A stretch of DNA of 64,000 nt from Bermanella sp040371755 (GTDB lineage: Bacteria > Pseudomonadota > Gammaproteobacteria > Pseudomonadales > Oceanobacteraceae): NCBI RefSeq assembly GCF_040371755.1, contig NZ_BAABWE010000010.1, positions 93,204 to 157,203 of the forward strand, given 5' to 3'. How positions within the stretch are numbered: the first letter of the stretch is position 1; the number at the start of each line of letters is the position of its first letter. A model generated the notes under the pieces. That model ran no database searches. It was not told the DNA's origin and saw only the letters and a list, made by a program, of their open reading frames with translations. Below are positions 45,103-52,787 of the stretch, in pieces. A program made the position numbers and the translations under genes.

Positions 45103-45524
45103 TATTGCGCCTCCATAGTGAACAACCTTAGTTGAATGTTTGTTGAACTTGGTATGGCCGAAATCAAAGTGTCTAATTGTTTAGCCGTGGCGCGGCCATC
45201 AGCAAACAAGGCGATAGACGTTGCCTGATTAACCGGAAATGCCGTTTTTAGCTGTGCCGCTTGAATCAATTCACCATTTAATTGAATTTGGCCATCACGT
45301 AACAATTCCAAATGCATTGATACCATTTGAGCGGTTTCTAATTTTTTAGACTCTGGCAGCCTAATAGACGCATCCTGTTGTGCTTTAATTTGCCCTGCCA
45401 CCATGAAAAAAATCAGCAATAAAAACACGATATTGATTAAAGGAATCATATTGTCATCCGATGACTGACTGACTTTTTTATGACTCAACTCTTGTAGACT
45501 TTGCCACATAGAAAACTCACTCAC
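45102..45524 (-). CDS. exbD: ExbD-family proton-channel protein (second copy)
   Basis: 140 residues with one membrane helix at about 27-44 (MIPLINIVFLLLIFFMVAG) following the conserved 'DDNMIPLINI' with its essential Asp replaced in position by Asn-Ile-Val; the canonical 'TPMIDV' Asp is an Asn here (PLIN). A periplasmic domain follows. Together with the other ExbD copy this gives a two-ExbD motor. The loss of the proton-carrying Asp in this copy may mean only one subunit type relays protons. Confidence 0.85.
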   Translation of the reverse strand: MSEFSMWQSLQELSHKKVSQSSDDNMIPLINIVFLLLIFFMVAGQIKAQQDASIRLPESKKLETAQMVSMHLELLRDGQIQLNGELIQAAQLKTAFPVNQATSIALFADGRATAKQLDTLISAIPSSTNIQLRLFTMEAQ

Positions 45525-45952
45525 TTAACGGCTGCTTGTGTTTCATTATTAATGACATGCCCAAATTGGACATGCTGGAAGCCCATTATTTTTAATTGCT
45601 CGTATTGTTGAATGAGTCTATTAACGGGCACCGCTTCTTCAGCACTGATCACTAATGGCTGCGATTCCTTACCCGTTAATAATGCCCGCCCTATTTGCTC
45701 TAAGGTTATGGGTCGCGTGATCACATCGGTTAGTAGTGCTAATTCGTCGTCATACACCAAAACAATCGGTGGTAAGTCTTTTTTTGAATCTGCATGGGTA
45801 CTGGGCAGATTTAGGTCTAGCATTTGCCATTGGCTAAAACTTGAAGTCAGCATGAAAAACATCAACAAGATAAACACCACGTCAATCAAGGCTGTTAAGC
45901 TAATGGGTTTTGCCCGCCTAACATGAGCTGAGAATGCTGGATGATGACTCAT
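45521..45952 (-). CDS. exbD: ExbD-family proton-channel protein (first copy)
   Basis: 143 residues with 'KPISLTALIDVVFILLMFFMLTSSF' at about 15-39, which contains the essential membrane Asp (ALIDV) of ExbD/TolR. A periplasmic dimerisation domain follows. Overlaps exbB and the second exbD by four bases each, so all four motor genes are translationally coupled. Confidence 0.9.
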   Translation of the reverse strand: MSHHPAFSAHVRRAKPISLTALIDVVFILLMFFMLTSSFSQWQMLDLNLPSTHADSKKDLPPIVLVYDDELALLTDVITRPITLEQIGRALLTGKESQPLVISAEEAVPVNRLIQQYEQLKIMGFQHVQFGHVINNETQAAVK

Positions 45953-46614
45953 GACGCATGAAATTGATTAGCTGTATTTTCGGTATTAGGTGTTTGTGCA
46001 AAAAAGGTAAACACTTGTCCAAGCTCATCTTGCAGGGCGAGAGTTTGCTGCTCCGCTCGCCTCTCAAAGGTGCTATGAATCAATGACACAGGTATCGCTA
46101 CCCCCAAACCAACAGCGGTTGTGAGTAATGCTTGCCAGATGCCACCAGACAAAATGGCAGGGTCCACTTGGGCACCAGCCATTTCCATCGCTTTAAACGC
46201 CTCAATCATGCCCAACACAGTGCCAAACAAACCAAGTAGAGGTGCTAATGTGGCAATGACTTCTAAAGGGCGTAGCAGTGCGCGATATCCATTGGCCACT
46301 CTGTTAGCCAAGCGCACCACTTCCGCTTGTGTGTCTGCAATGGATAGTTGTCCTTGTTGAAATAAATGCACCGCTTGGGCGATCAATAAACTCCGCGGAC
46401 AGCGTTGGCCGTGGGCTAACAGCGAGATTTGCTTGAGTTCATTTTGCTGCAAATGTTGAAGCAGTTTTGCAGGCGCACCATTTTTGGATGGCCTTTGCTT
46501 CAGCCCTTGGGCCAGCTTAAGCAAAGTCAGCGTGGTGGCTGCCACAGAAAACACAATCAGTATGGCCACAACTGGCCCACCCATTTCTTGTATAAATTCA
46601 AACACTGGATTCAT
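45949..46614 (-). CDS. exbB: ExbB/TolQ-family proton-channel protein
   Basis: 221 residues with three membrane helices (about 10-32, 110-135, 150-180). The MotA/TolQ/ExbB signature 'PLEVIATLAPLLGLFGTVLGMIEAFKAM' and 'GIWQALLTTAVGLGVAIPVSLIHSTF' are clear. First gene of the iron-regulated operon exbB-exbD-exbD-tonB-receptor; a Fur-box-containing promoter lies just upstream. Confidence 0.92.
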   Translation of the reverse strand: MNPVFEFIQEMGGPVVAILIVFSVAATTLTLLKLAQGLKQRPSKNGAPAKLLQHLQQNELKQISLLAHGQRCPRSLLIAQAVHLFQQGQLSIADTQAEVVRLANRVANGYRALLRPLEVIATLAPLLGLFGTVLGMIEAFKAMEMAGAQVDPAILSGGIWQALLTTAVGLGVAIPVSLIHSTFERRAEQQTLALQDELGQVFTFFAQTPNTENTANQFHAS

Positions 46615-46642
46615 AACCGCACACCTAGATCAATTAACGCAG

Positions 46643-46671
46643 ATGTTAATCTAAATGATAATTACTATCAA
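46643..46671 (-). promoter_or_regulatory. Fur-box-overlapped promoter of the exb-tonB operon
   Basis: On the minus strand TTGATA (46671-46666), a 17-base spacer and TAACAT (46648-46643). The overlapping 19-mer GATAGTAATTATCATTTAG (46669-46651) matches the Fur consensus GATAATGATAATCATTATC at 13 of 19 positions. Iron-bound Fur would block this promoter. Confidence 0.7.
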
Positions 46672-46714
46672 TACATTTACAATACTTTAGCATTAATTTA
46701 TTTCTAGGCGGGCA

Positions 46715-46761
46715 CAAAAAACCCCATGCTAATAATGCTTTTGAGCATATTCACATGGGGT
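46715..46761 (-). terminator. Rho-independent terminator after the PhnA-like gene
   Basis: Minus strand: ACCCCATG stem closing on CATGGGGT, with an inner ATGCTC/aaaa/GCAT helix, followed by TTTTTT. 18 bases after the gene. Confidence 0.75.
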
Positions 46762-46778
46762 AGTTAACAATGTTGTAG

Positions 46779-47348
46779 TTAAGCTTTCTTACAATATTCC
46801 GCAATGATCACAATGTGAGAGCCATTCACTTTGCCCTCTATGTGCTTAGGATTACTGGTAAGGGAAATGTTTTTAACCAAGGTACCTTGCTTAGCAGTGA
46901 AGTTCGCCCCTTTTACCACCAAGTCTTTCACTAGTGTGATGTTATCACCCGCTTTCAAGATGGCTTTGTTAACATCAAATGTAGGTTCGGCGTCTTCGTC
47001 AGGCAAACCAAGTTTGGCCCATTTTTCCACTTCTGGGTCTAAATACAGCATATCAAGGCTGTCTTGTGCCCATGTCTCACCTTTGCTTATCAAGGCAAAC
47101 AACTGACGATAAGCCATTACTTGCACCGGCGCTTCTTGGCTCCACATGCTGTCATTCAAACAACGCCAGTGATTCACATCGATAAAGGATGGGTCCTCAA
47201 TTTGAGAACGACAAGCCTTACAAAGCACCACGCTTTTATCTAAAGAGCCATCAGAGGGTTCAACCGCAAATGGTGCTAATTGTTCCGTTGCACCGCATAG
47301 CTCACATTTATTATCACTGCGTTGCAGTAAGGCTTGTTCAACACTCAT
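46779..47348 (-). CDS. PhnA-domain zinc-ribbon protein
   Basis: 189 residues from the ATG at 47348. The frame is open to 47480, but the upstream part is a hydrophobic, unlikely extension. N-terminal zinc ribbon: CELCG (about 15-19) and CKAC (48-51). The C-terminal PhnA domain (about 125-189: 'DVNKAILKAGDNITLVKDLVVKGANFTAKQGTLVKNISLTSNPKHIEGKVNGSHIVIIAEYCKK') is clear. Despite the name, PhnA is not part of the phosphonate lyase core and its role is unknown. Divergent from a GST gene. Confidence 0.82.
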   Translation of the reverse strand: MSVEQALLQRSDNKCELCGATEQLAPFAVEPSDGSLDKSVVLCKACRSQIEDPSFIDVNHWRCLNDSMWSQEAPVQVMAYRQLFALISKGETWAQDSLDMLYLDPEVEKWAKLGLPDEDAEPTFDVNKAILKAGDNITLVKDLVVKGANFTAKQGTLVKNISLTSNPKHIEGKVNGSHIVIIAEYCKKA

Positions 47349-47500
47349 GGGAAAAATACCTAATGGACTTACTTTTCGGGCGGGTATTATGCCAGAAACA
47401 GCCATATAAATCTTGATTGTTACGCCGAACACCGCAACTATAAGTAATCTGATGCTTGCAACAACACGTATGCTCAACACGACAATAAAAAGAGACCATT

Positions 47501-48172
47501 ATGATCACGCTACATCACCTTAATAACTCACGCTCACAGCGAATTATCTGGCTATTAGAAGAAATCGGTATTGACTATAAAATTGAATTTTACGAGCGCC
47601 ATCCTGTTACAATTCGGGCACCTCAAGCCTTAAAGGACGTGCACCCATTAGGTAAAAGTCCTGTTATTAGCGATGACCAAACCGGCATCACATTGGCAGA
47701 AAGTGGGGCCATCATCGAATATCTAGTACACAACTACGCGCCTCAGTTAAAACCGAACAGTGACTCCCCAATGTATTGGCAATACCAATATTGGATGCAT
47801 TTCAGTGAAGGCTCACTGATGCCACCCATGCTGATTAGCTTGGTATTTACCCAATTACAAAAAGCCCCCATGCCGTTTTTTATCAAGCCTGTGGCCAAAA
47901 TGCTTTCCGAAAAAACCATGGCTAACTTTGTCAGCCCCAATATTAAAGCTTTACTTGGTTTCATCGAAAACCATCTAAGCCAAAACACTTGGTTTTGTGG
48001 TAATGAACTTAGTGGCGCTGACTTTCAAATGAGCTTCCCATTAGAAGCAGCCGTGGCCCGTGGCATCATTAACGAAAGCCTGCCTCATACCCTTAAATAT
48101 GTAAAAACTTTCCAAGCCCGAAAAGCGTATCAAGCAGGCTTAGAAAAAGGCGGCGAATACGACTACGCCTAG
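47501..48172 (+). CDS. Glutathione S-transferase family protein
   Basis: 223 residues. The N-terminal thioredoxin-like domain (1-80: 'MITLHHLNNSRSQRIIWLLEEIGIDYKIEFYER', 'PLGKSPVISDD', 'LAESGAIIEYL' with the conserved cis-Pro and ES pair) and an all-helical C-terminal domain. The Ser11/Arg pattern suggests a bacterial GST with Ser or Asn near the thiol site. Probably detoxifies electrophiles; substrate unknown. Confidence 0.88.
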   Translation: MITLHHLNNSRSQRIIWLLEEIGIDYKIEFYERHPVTIRAPQALKDVHPLGKSPVISDDQTGITLAESGAIIEYLVHNYAPQLKPNSDSPMYWQYQYWMHFSEGSLMPPMLISLVFTQLQKAPMPFFIKPVAKMLSEKTMANFVSPNIKALLGFIENHLSQNTWFCGNELSGADFQMSFPLEAAVARGIINESLPHTLKYVKTFQARKAYQAGLEKGGEYDYA

Positions 48173-48183
48173 GCTTCATAAAC

Positions 48184-48216
48184 AAACACCCTTTGAGCTA
48201 ATATCATAGGGTGTTT
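48184..48216 (+). terminator. Probable terminator after the GST gene
   Basis: Perfect 9-bp arms AAACACCCT / AGGGTGTTT with a 15-base loop, 12 bases after the stop; short T-run. Confidence 0.55.
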
Positions 48217-48286
48217 AAGTATATTCAATACCCATCCCCGCTCGCCTTTGCTAAAATTCCGCCATATTTATTGATGAGTGGCTATC

Positions 48287-49390
48287 ATGACACAGGCTCA
48301 AAACGTACTAGCAGTTAACAACGACCTTCCCATTCGAACAGATAAACCTGTTCACAGTGGTAAAGTACGCAGTGTTTACTGGTTAACCGAAGCCGATAGC
48401 AAGCGCCTAATTCAAGAAAAAGGCTATGATGTGGCTCCTGATGCGCCTCTAGCCATTATGGTTATCAGTGATCGCATCAGTGCATTTGATTGTATTTGGC
48501 ATGGTGAAGGTGGCTTACAAGGCATTCCCGGTAAAGGTGCTGCTCTCAATGCTATTTCTAACCACTGGTTTCAATTATTCAAAGACCATGGTTTGGCCGA
48601 CAGCCACATTTTAGATATACCCCACCCATTTGTATGGATTGTTCAAAAAGCACGCCCTGTAATGATCGAAGCCATTTGCCGCTCGTATATTACTGGCTCC
48701 ATGTGGCGTGCTTATAGCAAAGGCGAACGTGACTTCTGCGGTATTCAACTGCCCGAAGGTTTACAAAAAGACCAACAATTACCTGAGCTGTTAATGACCC
48801 CAAGCACCAAGGGCATTTTAAAAGGCATTCCAGGCGTGCCAGAACAAGACGACGTAAACGTCAGCCGTGACGACATTCGCAACAACTTTGCAGCCTTCAA
48901 CCTGAAAAGTGAAAGCGATATTGCGCAATATGAAAAACTATTAACCGAAGGCTTCAATGTCATCAGCCAAGCACTGGCCGACATTGATCAAATTTTTGTA
49001 GACACCAAATTTGAGTTTGGTTACGTGACCGATGCAGCTGGCAACGAAAAACTCATCTACATGGATGAAGTAGGCACACCGGACAGTTCACGTATTTGGG
49101 ATGGCCCACAATACCGCGAAGGCAAAGTAGTGGAAAACTCTAAAGAAGGCTTCCGTCAGTTATTGTTAAACCACTTCCCTGACCCAGACATTTTATTAAA
49201 TAAAGACCGCATGGATGAGCGCGAAGCACTGGCCCGTGATAATGCATTGCCTGCTGAAGTGTTTGAGCAAGTAAGCAATACCTATGTGGGCATTGCCGAG
49301 AAAATCATTGGCAAGCCGCTCACGTTATCTGAAAATCCAAAACAAGAAATTATTGATATTCTGCGTGATGAATATCAGTTGATTGATTAA
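48287..49390 (+). CDS. purC: Phosphoribosylaminoimidazole-succinocarboxamide synthase (long form)
   Basis: 367 residues from the ATG at 48287 (GAGTGG upstream; a GTG three codons earlier is open). SAICAR synthase signatures: 'SGKVRSVYWL', 'MVISDRISAFDCIW', 'RPVMIEAICRSYITGSMWRAY' and 'IYMDEVGTPDSSRIWD'. It joins CAIR and aspartate in purine synthesis using ATP. It is much longer than E. coli PurC (237 aa), belonging to the long class also found in other marine gammaproteobacteria and fungi. Confidence 0.93.
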   Translation: MTQAQNVLAVNNDLPIRTDKPVHSGKVRSVYWLTEADSKRLIQEKGYDVAPDAPLAIMVISDRISAFDCIWHGEGGLQGIPGKGAALNAISNHWFQLFKDHGLADSHILDIPHPFVWIVQKARPVMIEAICRSYITGSMWRAYSKGERDFCGIQLPEGLQKDQQLPELLMTPSTKGILKGIPGVPEQDDVNVSRDDIRNNFAAFNLKSESDIAQYEKLLTEGFNVISQALADIDQIFVDTKFEFGYVTDAAGNEKLIYMDEVGTPDSSRIWDGPQYREGKVVENSKEGFRQLLLNHFPDPDILLNKDRMDEREALARDNALPAEVFEQVSNTYVGIAEKIIGKPLTLSENPKQEIIDILRDEYQLID

Positions 49391-49416
49391 TACCTTAAAA
49401 GGATTTGGGGGAAATC

Positions 49417-49473
49417 ATGACCCTTAAAAGGTTTAGCTTTATGGTAGGTGTCGATTGTTTCAGCAACAAATAA
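49417..49473 (+). CDS. Possible 18-codon micro-ORF
   Basis: ATG at 49417 with a G-run (GGGGG, 49407-49411) at good ribosome-site distance, coding MTLKRFSFMVGVDCFSNK. The palindromic 10-mer CCTTAAAAGG occurs at 49393-49402 and again at 49422-49431. Could be chance; no homology recognised. Confidence 0.2.
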   Translation: MTLKRFSFMVGVDCFSNK

Positions 49474-49498
49474 CAACGAACCACTTATCAAATATTTA

Positions 49499-49523
49499 TC
49501 GGGGCCGTTGCTTACGGCCCCGA
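49499..49523. terminator. GC-rich hairpin between purC and the ZorAB-like locus
   Basis: Perfect 10-bp stem TCGGGGCCGT / ACGGCCCCGA with loop tgctt. The T-tail is weak in either direction; likely a transcription barrier between the convergent genes. Confidence 0.6.
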
Positions 49524-49560
49524 ATCTATTCCTAACTTGTTTAGCGTAATAAGCTAAGCA

Positions 49561-50043
49561 TCACTCAACCCTAAATTCAGGGTTTAAGTCTGTAAAATAA
49601 CGACCTAAATGAAAGCCCTTTAAAACCCCTTCATTGTATTGCTGATGACGCTGACGATAAGCGTCGTAACCTTGATACTTCATTGCATGCAGACAATATT
49701 CGCATGGTGGCTGCTGAGTTAATAACTGCTGCTTAGTGGTTACTTGAATATCATTAAGTTGCCCTTGAAAAATCGATTTTTTTATTTCATCGCAATATGC
49801 AAAGTGAAGCGTGTCTTGGAATAAAGCCACCACTGGACTATTTTTAAAATACAAGCTTTGATCCACCCCTGGGTGTAAGGCACTGCCATTCACGCTTAGC
49901 CAATCTTTGGCAAGACTTTGTCTGTCTTGCCAACTTAAATGCTTCAGTGGGTTAAATAATTCAAACGTGCCCAGATGTTCAGCCCCCATGTTGGCACGTA
50001 ATTGGTTTAACACATCATCTTCATTAAAATCGAGTAATTTCAT
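49561..50043 (-). CDS. Unrecognised CxxC protein coupled to a ZorAB-like pair
   Basis: 160 residues, soluble, no signal. Its ATG overlaps the stop of the OmpA/MotB-like gene by four bases, so it is translationally coupled and is the third gene of that operon. The C-terminus has Cys114-Glu-Tyr-Cys117 then 'LHAMKYQGY' and 'LKGFHLGRYF', a pattern like CxxCLxxLxYxGY...FxLxxFF that I associate with small zinc modules but cannot name. It is not recognisably ZorC, ZorD or ZorE. An effector role is possible but unproven. Confidence 0.6.
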   Translation of the reverse strand: MKLLDFNEDDVLNQLRANMGAEHLGTFELFNPLKHLSWQDRQSLAKDWLSVNGSALHPGVDQSLYFKNSPVVALFQDTLHFAYCDEIKKSIFQGQLNDIQVTTKQQLLTQQPPCEYCLHAMKYQGYDAYRQRHQQYNEGVLKGFHLGRYFTDLNPEFRVE

Positions 50044-50756
50044 GGTAGGATATCTTCCAATATTGTGGCTATTTTGCCTTCGGCATCCGTTCGTACTTTA
50101 AATTCCACTCGACGCGAGCGCTCCCCGTTTTCTTCACCTAATTCATTAACCACCACTTTTGCAGAGGATAATCCATTGGCGGTTAAATAAGTTTTAAGCC
50201 ATTGTTTTTCATTATTAACCGCTGATAAGTTTAGCAAATAAGCTAAAGTACTTCGGGTACGGGCTTGTGATAAAGCCATGTTATAAATATAGGCATCATC
50301 ATCACTAATAGCTCCCATCCATGCACTGGAGGTGTGACCCTCTATGCGCACCTCTAAAATATCGTCTCGATATTTATCAGCCGTTATAATCTTTAAATAA
50401 CGAGGAAAAAAATCCGCTAAGATAATTTTAAATTCAGGATTTAAATCCGACTCTCCTTGCGCAAAGAGCAACTCTGTTTTATTAAACCGAAAAGTAAGGT
50501 CGTTTTGTAGCTCTGCTCCCCATTGCGCTAAATCCGGTTCAAATTCTGTCAGTAAATCTTGATACAGTTGCGTGCGTAAATGGTCATATAGGATTGCAAC
50601 ATCGGTTATTTTTTTACGCTGTTTTTCTACATTAACCATAAACACAATAGAGATCAGTAAAAACACCATCATCAGGCCAGCCATCAAGTCACTCACTGCC
50701 ACCCAATGACCTTCTTGTTCTCGTATGCCTCCTAATTTCTCTTCATCGCTTAACAT
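50040..50756 (-). CDS. ZorB/MotB-like OmpA-domain stator protein
   Basis: 238 residues. One membrane helix (about 24-42) preceded by 'WVAVSDLMAGLMMVFLLI', with the MotB-type ion-binding Asp23. The periplasmic OmpA-like peptidoglycan-binding domain (about 140-225) has 'RIEGHTSSAW' and 'YNMALSQARTRSTLAYLL'. SDLMAGLM wording and the 5'-partner order match ZorB of Zorya anti-phage systems more than flagellar MotB. No flagellar genes are nearby. Confidence 0.8.
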   Translation of the reverse strand: MLSDEEKLGGIREQEGHWVAVSDLMAGLMMVFLLISIVFMVNVEKQRKKITDVAILYDHLRTQLYQDLLTEFEPDLAQWGAELQNDLTFRFNKTELLFAQGESDLNPEFKIILADFFPRYLKIITADKYRDDILEVRIEGHTSSAWMGAISDDDAYIYNMALSQARTRSTLAYLLNLSAVNNEKQWLKTYLTANGLSSAKVVVNELGEENGERSRRVEFKVRTDAEGKIATILEDILP

Positions 50757-50760
50757 GTCA

Positions 50761-52008
50761 TTAACCCTTGTTTTGAGCTATTTGAACAATTTCTTTTAAA
50801 CGATCAGTAAGAGGCCCGTAATCTTGAACAAACTTTTCACTTAAAGCACCAAGTTGCTGCCCCATTGTTTTAAGCGATTTATTCAACTCCTGTTCTAAGG
50901 CTGCATCCAGTTTTGCCAGTTTTTTATCACTTTGTGTCATGCTTTGAATAATTTGCTGATCAAGCTTATCAAAGGCTTGTGAATAGGCTTGCTGTAATTC
51001 ATTGCCCAGTTTGTCTGTGGTGGTGGTCATACTTTGGGTTGTATTAACAAGCATGGCCTCCATACGTTGATTATATTGCTCTAAGGTGGTTGCCAAACCC
51101 GATGTCAAAAATGTAATTCGCTCTTCTAATTGAGGTAAGCCTTGCCCTGCTGCATTAACGAGCTGTGCCAAACCTGAGAGATGCTTATCTAACACATCCC
51201 GCTGTGTATTCATTCCCTGCAGCATACTGCCTAAACTTTCACTGATTCCATTAAAGGATTCTGCATGGTTCACCATGCTTTCAAATGCATTACTGGCATT
51301 CATCATGGACGCACCAATGCGCTGTTGATTATCAGCCAGCTCAATAAGTTGCTGTTTATATTCTTTTTGCCATTGCAACATACTGCCAACGCTTTCATTT
51401 AAACGCTTAAAGTTTTCACCGTATTGCTCATCAATCTTGGTATTAAAGTCACGCATCACCACTGCCAACGCTTCAATCAACGCTTGAGTATTCGCCTCTA
51501 CCATTTTTTCTTGGTAATGCTGCATGGCTGAGATCAAATCTTCATTTTGTCGTTTCTGCTCTATCCGCATTAGCGCAATTTGCTGGAATGCAGTCTCTTG
51601 AGTGCTATCGCTCAGGGATTTTAATATGGATTGAAGTGATTCATTTAAGTCATCAATACTGGCCGTTCGCTGGTGGTGTTCTTCACCATGAGTTGCATCC
51701 ATCACCGCTCTAAACTTAATGCTCAGGGCCCCTAATAAACCCGCTATAGAAGACCAAAACGCCGTTTTCAAACCTGACAACAACTGGGGGACGCTATCTT
51801 GTAATGCGGAGGTATCAAAGCTGTTCAAACCTAAAGCGACACCTAGAAATGTGCCAAAGATGCCAATACTGGTGAGTATGGTTGGGGCGGACTCAGCGGT
51901 GCGAGAACTGTAGCGAAAAAACTGGAAATAGAGGGTTAATACTACTATTAGACCAATCAGCACCAGCGTCCACGGGGAGAAATCTGCATTCATCAGGGAC
52001 ATAACCAT
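50761..52008 (-). CDS. ZorA/MotA-like proton-channel protein with long helical tail
   Basis: 415 residues. Three membrane helices at about 14-32, 42-62 and 75-97 with the MotA/TolQ/ExbB signature 'ILTSIGIFGTFLGVALGLNSFDTSALQDSVPQLLSGLKTAFWSSIAGLLGAL'. Residues about 110-415 are a long amphipathic helical tail rich in Gln, Met and Leu ('SMLQGMNTQRDVLDKHLSGLAQLV'), as in the intracellular tail of ZorA. ATG four bases upstream of the ZorB-like gene's start region couples them. It should form a peptidoglycan-tethered, ion-driven motor. Confidence 0.78.
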   Translation of the reverse strand: MVMSLMNADFSPWTLVLIGLIVVLTLYFQFFRYSSRTAESAPTILTSIGIFGTFLGVALGLNSFDTSALQDSVPQLLSGLKTAFWSSIAGLLGALSIKFRAVMDATHGEEHHQRTASIDDLNESLQSILKSLSDSTQETAFQQIALMRIEQKRQNEDLISAMQHYQEKMVEANTQALIEALAVVMRDFNTKIDEQYGENFKRLNESVGSMLQWQKEYKQQLIELADNQQRIGASMMNASNAFESMVNHAESFNGISESLGSMLQGMNTQRDVLDKHLSGLAQLVNAAGQGLPQLEERITFLTSGLATTLEQYNQRMEAMLVNTTQSMTTTTDKLGNELQQAYSQAFDKLDQQIIQSMTQSDKKLAKLDAALEQELNKSLKTMGQQLGALSEKFVQDYGPLTDRLKEIVQIAQNKG

Positions 52009-52150
52009 CTATCCATAGAGGTAAGCAGGTCACAACGAAAGGCCCATTTACAGTCATTCTTAAATTTATCTAATCTACCTACAGATTAGACGACACTAGA
52101 TGGTTACGCTGCTAACTCGGAAAATGGGGCGTTTTATGACTATTCAGCGA

Positions 52151-52600
52151 TTAACTGACATTCCTTATTCCCCAGTTGTAGCTTAAGGACTTATTTTCAG
52201 TGAGCCAATTTAAAGCTTCTGGTATTTGGTTAAAGGTTCGCCCTTCAATATGCATTTCCTTTAAGGTACTGATCATAGCAGACCTAGCCGGATTGGCTGG
52301 ACGTTGACTAATAATGGCAAAGCGTTGCAACTGAGTTTGGCTTAATCCTTCAAAAATGCTTTTTTGTGATTCGCCAGAAAAGTTTAAATAGCTCCCTTCT
52401 AAGGCTGTGACATCACTCAACCAGTTTTTAATATCTAACTCCTTTACTTGCTCAGAACAGAAACCATGGACCTGCGTGACTTGACCAACATGGCTTATCT
52501 CTCCAAACCAGATACACATCAGCAAACTCAATTCAGTATCAATACTAATACTGGCAAAAACGCGATTTTCGTCATCTGTAAATTGTTTAATGGTGCGCAT
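52151..52600 (-). CDS. Hypothetical protein, STAS/SpoIIAA-like, 149 aa
   Basis: From the ATG at 52600 (a GTG three codons earlier is open; no clear ribosome site). Secondary-structure rhythm and the ending 'RTFNQIPEALNWLTEN' suggest a SpoIIAA-like/STAS-like alpha-beta fold. Located upstream of the ZorA-like gene on the same strand, but 142 bases away, so membership in that locus is uncertain. A 131-aa protein at 57415 has the same type of ending, so the two may be distant paralogues. Confidence 0.5.
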   Translation of the reverse strand: MRTIKQFTDDENRVFASISIDTELSLLMCIWFGEISHVGQVTQVHGFCSEQVKELDIKNWLSDVTALEGSYLNFSGESQKSIFEGLSQTQLQRFAIISQRPANPARSAMISTLKEMHIEGRTFNQIPEALNWLTENKSLSYNWGIRNVS

Positions 52601-52727
52601 ATTGATCACTTTTTATTGTTTAAGTATTAATCAAGTTTGGCAGAGTTTAGATAATTGAACGTAAATTTTCGAGAACAATTGGTTATTGTTTGTGCTCTTT
52701 TTGCAACAATAGCTTATCTATAGATCA

Positions 52728-52763
52728 AAAAAAAACCCTGTTATGTAAATAACAGGGTTTTTT
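52728..52763. terminator. Bidirectional rho-independent terminator after oadB
   Basis: Perfect stem CCCTGTTA / TAACAGGG with a 6-base loop, long A-tract before and T-tract after. Confidence 0.88.
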
Positions 52764-52787
52764 GTGACTTAGTTCACTTAAGCTAGA

